A DNA stretch of 64,000 nt, from assembly GCA_963969595.1 (NCBI GenBank), contig OZ018411.1, positions 3,908,501 through 3,972,500 on the forward strand, read 5' to 3'. This document shows, one piece after another, positions 60,355-64,000 of the stretch. The translations under genes were made by a program, and so were the position numbers. How positions within the stretch are numbered: the stretch's first letter is position 1; each line of letters starts with the position of its first letter. The notes beneath the pieces are model-generated. The model did no database searches and had not been told where the DNA came from. It saw nothing but the letters and a program-made list of their open reading frames with translations. This stretch comes from Neckera pumila. Its lineage: Eukaryota > Streptophyta > Bryopsida > Hypnales > Neckeraceae.

Positions 60355-63300
60355 ATGGCTGGAATCACCATGACCACTCTCCCCTCCTTCCTTCAGCCAC
60401 CCTTTGAATCTCCAAGTGGATTACCCTCCAAATCGAAGGCAAGCGTCGGGCATGTTGCCGGACACGAGCTCCAAACTCTTCAGGTCTCCTTCGAATCGAC
60501 CAGACGTGCGACCATTTGGAGATGGAACGCGCACTTGGATCGAATTTCAAACGTCATTGTGGAGAATCCCGACACTGCTAATGCTGGGGCTGATCCTGAT
60601 GTTGATGCTGGGGTGCGAGGGGGCCATGGTGGTGCGAAGGAAATGTCACTGCAGAGTGTGCGAGGAGCGGAATTGCTGGGAGCCGCCGCCATCTCGGATC
60701 ACTTCTGGGAATGGAGACATCGATGGAATGTGCACTACGAAGCTGCAGGTGTGTTGACTTCGTCTCGATCAACTACGCGCGCATGTTGCTGGATTTTCGT
60801 CTCGAATTTGTACTGTAGCTTGTTTTCATGACATTCCATGGAGTTCATTGGGTTGAACTGGGGAGTTGCACTTGTATGCACGAGTGTAGAAATCTTTGTG
60901 AAAAGTTTCGAAAGGGAATGATTTGAGGACTGGCAATGGGGGGATTCATGAAATTCACAGTTGAAATTCAAGGGAAAGGGCTCAGGTGGAAGTTCACTGC
61001 ACTGAATTGCGTTGGATTAGGCAATTGAGCATTGTTTTTATTATCAACTTGCCTAAGTTTTGTTGGATCTTGGTGGACATCAAAAGGCGTAGCATTCTTT
61101 GAATGGGAAGGATGGGTCCATCTATAGTAACATTGTAACAAGAGTATATTTGCTTTACAATGGCCCTAAATACATGGGTAAGCTGGCATTCAAAATGTTC
61201 AACAATTAAAAGAATTCTTGATTCATGGAAAACAAAGAGTCTCTTGCCTTGAAGCTGAAGAATGTTATATGCATTTTTTGGACTCTATATGAATTTCAAA
61301 GTGATGAATATAGGTATACCAACAAGCAACCATAGTCTCTCATGAATAGAGGCCGTACATTTTAGTCGAGAATCTGCAGGGGTCGGTTTTTAGAAAGGGA
61401 ACACTCCGACACTCTTAGGTGCAGTTACCTTAATGTAACGGAAAGGAATTCAAGAGAATGGATTCAGGGTTTAGGGTTTTGTGGCTTCTCCTGTGCAGGA
61501 CTGGAAAACAGCGCTGCTCCTGCGCTGCTCCTGCTTCCAGGCTTTGGGGTGGGGTCGTTTCATTATGACCAGCAGCTGCGAGACTTGGGGCGAGAGTATC
61601 GTGTGTGGGCCGTCGATTTCTTGGGGCAAGGGAAGTCGTGGCCGTCGCATGATCCTGCACCTGAAGTTTTGGAAATCCAAGGAAATGCAAGGACTCTTGA
61701 TTGGGGGTTTGGGGACACGCCGGAATCTTGGGCGCAGGAACTTGTGTATTCGGTGGACACGTGGCGAGATCAAGTGCATGCTTTCATTGACAAGGTGTGC
61801 AATGGCTCTGGTGTTCATGTGTAATCAATGCTTGCACACAACTTGTGTTCAATTTCTCAGCCAAACGTTTTGAATTCTATCTCGGTGGAAAGCTATACAA
61901 AATTTGTTTCTAATGAGCTACTAGAGGATTCCTAACTCGAAGTACTTAGATTACAACAAGCAATTGAAGGTGTGCAGTAAATTTGACAACAGGTTATTCA
62001 GAACGCCAACACTCGAATTATTGTTTCGAGGTTTTTTTTCTTATTTCTGGGTGTTGGAAAGCTTTAGAGTTCTGGAATTCTAACAAGCGAATACCCAGGC
62101 TGTGATTTCAGTAATGAGATTGCTGCAACTGATGGAAGTTAGATGACTATGATTTCTCAAGGACCTTGAGTTCTGGTGTTAGCCTTAAACCCTAGACCCT
62201 AAACCATGCTTCCGCTGGGTTTTTTTGGTAGGTGATTGGCGAACCGGTGTACATTGTCGGGAACTCGCTGGGTGGTTACGTGGGCGCCTATGTGGCAGCA
62301 ACAAATCCAGAGCTTGTGAAGGGACTGGCGTTGCTCAATGCAACGCCATTTTGGGCTTTCATGCCAAATGCACGGCGGTATCCTTTGCTTTCCAGACTTG
62401 TTCCATGGGGAGGGCTTCTGCCAGTTCCCATCCTTGCCAAATACATCATTCGAGTTTGGTGAGCCCTGTACACATTTCTTTCAATTCTTTCAATTCTTGT
62501 CTCTATCATTCCGAATTTCATGAATGCCTCGGGGGAGCTGGCTTGGTGTTGGCTATGTGAATAATTGTTAGTTGGCACTGTTCTCAAAAGACACCATGGC
62601 ACTACTGCTGAAGAATGGTATGCAGTCTCACCAAGTTTTTTCAATTCAAGGGATTTGTGTCTACTATGGGGTTGTTTCAGGTGGAATTTTCTTCGAAATC
62701 CTGGAACAGTGCGAAAAATGATAGAATTGGTGTACGCGGACCGCTCAGTAATTAACGATAAGCTCATACGGCAAATGTTGGAAGCGACTGATCATCCAGC
62801 TTCATTTGCTGCCTTTGCTTCAATCGTTTTTGCTCCTCGAGCCCACTCAGACTTTGGCCAAAACTTAAGCAGGTTTTCTAAACTCTAAACCGTAAACCAT
62901 TGTCTGAAAATTCAGCTATCCTTCTTCTTTCCTAAGGAAATCACACCACACACTTATGTGCAATTTGGTCATCAAAAATTTGTAAACCGATTTTTCCAAT
63001 AATTTTTGTGAATGTTATACTATGTTTCTTGTTAGTCTTGAATGAATACGATTTTATGTCAGGTCATAAACATTTAAAGCAAGCCATTTAAATTGAAAAT
63101 AAACTCCAAAAATTTTAGTTGCAAGTTATACTGGAGTCATATGATATATTTTCTATACAAAAACTGAAATTATAATCCATTAGGTGAACATGCCATGTAG
63201 TGTGGATTGACAGTTTATAGATTGATCCAGAGAGCTTACAAATGCTCAGTATATGAGCAAAAACTTTTTGTAAGCTCAGCTCTCTGGATGAAAACTCTCT

Positions 63301-63906
63301 CTATATGAACTTACATCTTTTAGCAAACTTTTCTTTTTCTTTATTTGTCTAACTGACAAGAAAACTCATCTTTGTGGTCGAAATTGGGTTTGACCAACAA
63401 GCATTCAGTCTGTATATGTTTGTCCTAAAAGGTTAAGACTCTTTTCACCAGTTCAATGTGCCAACGTCGTTGCTCATACCGGTACTCTTTGTGGTACTAC
63501 GGAACTTTGCATAGGCCTGTTCATGTAACGGAGGATGACAAATTAATCAGCCATCATAACATTATTCACCAATGCATGTGGGATATCTTTGATGAACAAT
63601 GTAATTGAGCAAGGGGTAGCTTGTTTGTTTCTTTGTGCTTAAGTTTTTAAAATGGTTGAATGTTTTACCTCTAGCCATTAGAGCCATTAAATGTTCAACC
63701 TTATAACTTGCTTTATAATGTTATGGTGTTTTTTGTTTGAAATGGTTAGCTTGAACAAGTCAAGGACGCCCATGTGTATGATATATGGGAAGGAGGATCC
63801 ATGGGTGGTACCATTTTGGGGTCAAAGAGCTAAGCAGCGAAATCCGGATGCAGTCTACTATGAGCTCAGCCCAGCTGGACATTGTCCTCACCATGAAGCG
63901 CCAGAG
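60355..63906 (+). CDS. PPH: Pheophytinase, alpha/beta hydrolase (3' part outside window)
   Basis: Five exons: 60355-60748, 61499-61794, 62232-62458, 62681-62872, 63750-63906; GT-AG, phases consistent, 422 residues before the window ends. Chloroplast pheophytinase removes phytol from pheophytin in chlorophyll breakdown. Exon 1 gives a Ser/Thr-rich start (MAGITMTTLPSFLQPPFESP) suited to a plastid transit peptide, then RWNVHYEAAG. Exon 2 has LLLLPGFGVGSFHYDQQLRD and VWAVDFLGQGKSWP; exon 3 EPVYIVGNSLGGYVG with nucleophile Ser242 and ALLNATPFWAFMPN; exon 4 WWNFLRNPGTVRKM; exon 5 MCMIYGKEDPWVVPFWG (Asp386) and YYELSPAGHCPHHEAPE (His414). The motifs separate PPH from other plant hydrolases. About 60-100 C-terminal residues are missing; the last donor (GAG|GTTCCG) is weak. 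Introns 1 and 2 end with AGGGTTTAGGG or CCCTAAACC words. Confidence 0.93.
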
Positions 63907-64000
63907 GTTCCGTTTTCTAGCCCAGTTTTTTCTTGTTCTTACTCTCAAGGTGTCAGCAGGAGTACTAAATGTTAACCTCTTAATGCCTGGATAATGAATT

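Noticed and set aside
60310..60831. Longer single-exon reading of the pheophytinase start region
   Set aside because: It reads into intron 1; the frame fits only when spliced at 60748 to 61499, and no ATG precedes 60355 in frame.

Overview
The window looks like nuclear DNA of a land plant, probably a seed-free one and most likely a moss; the last step is inference. Reasons: short GT-AG introns, plant-type genes (GT47 wall glycosyltransferase, pheophytinase, plant-type DONSON and RMI2), telobox motifs in gene leaders, and AT-rich intergenic DNA full of DNA transposons. I see no bacterial, organellar or viral genes and no CRISPR array.

Five host genes are supported. A GT47 exostosin-type glycosyltransferase with no intron lies at 73-1641 (-). 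Ribosomal protein L35 has five exons at 25320-26644 (+) and gives exactly 123 aa. RMI2, the small OB-fold subunit of the TOP3A-RMI dissolvasome, has four exons at 40937-42457 (-), 136 aa. A DONSON (downstream neighbour of Son) replication-fork protein has fourteen exons at 47791-54170 (+), 678 aa. Pheophytinase starts at 60355 (+) and runs off the right edge. RMI2 and DONSON, both genome-maintenance genes, point away from each other across a 5.3-kb spacer. The GT47 and DONSON leaders share a 34-bp identical block (telobox plus TTTGCGC) with a CACGTG site just beyond it, although the genes are unrelated.

The rest is mainly transposon-derived. 5.8-8.3 kb: decayed SWIM-finger (MULE-like) transposase. 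10.6-11.0 kb: N-terminal PIF/Harbinger transposase fragment. 11.8-31.1 kb: several members of a 0.9-1.2 kb family flanked by TTAA with ends close to CCCCTAAAGGACC, mixed with small inverted-repeat elements, a foldback complex (17.4-22 kb) and a tRNA-derived SINE head. 31.5-32.4 kb: a five-unit tandem array. 32.6-39.4 kb: a degenerate Helitron Rep/helicase gene on the minus strand, interrupted by a 1650-bp Tc1-type DD34E element and a 1291-bp CACTA element; taking out both at their target-site duplications restores the Helitron reading frame. 43.3-45.7 kb: a TTAA-family copy cut by a second CACTA-like element. 55-57 kb: two further inverted-repeat elements. None of the transposase genes seen is intact, so all copies here look non-autonomous or dead.
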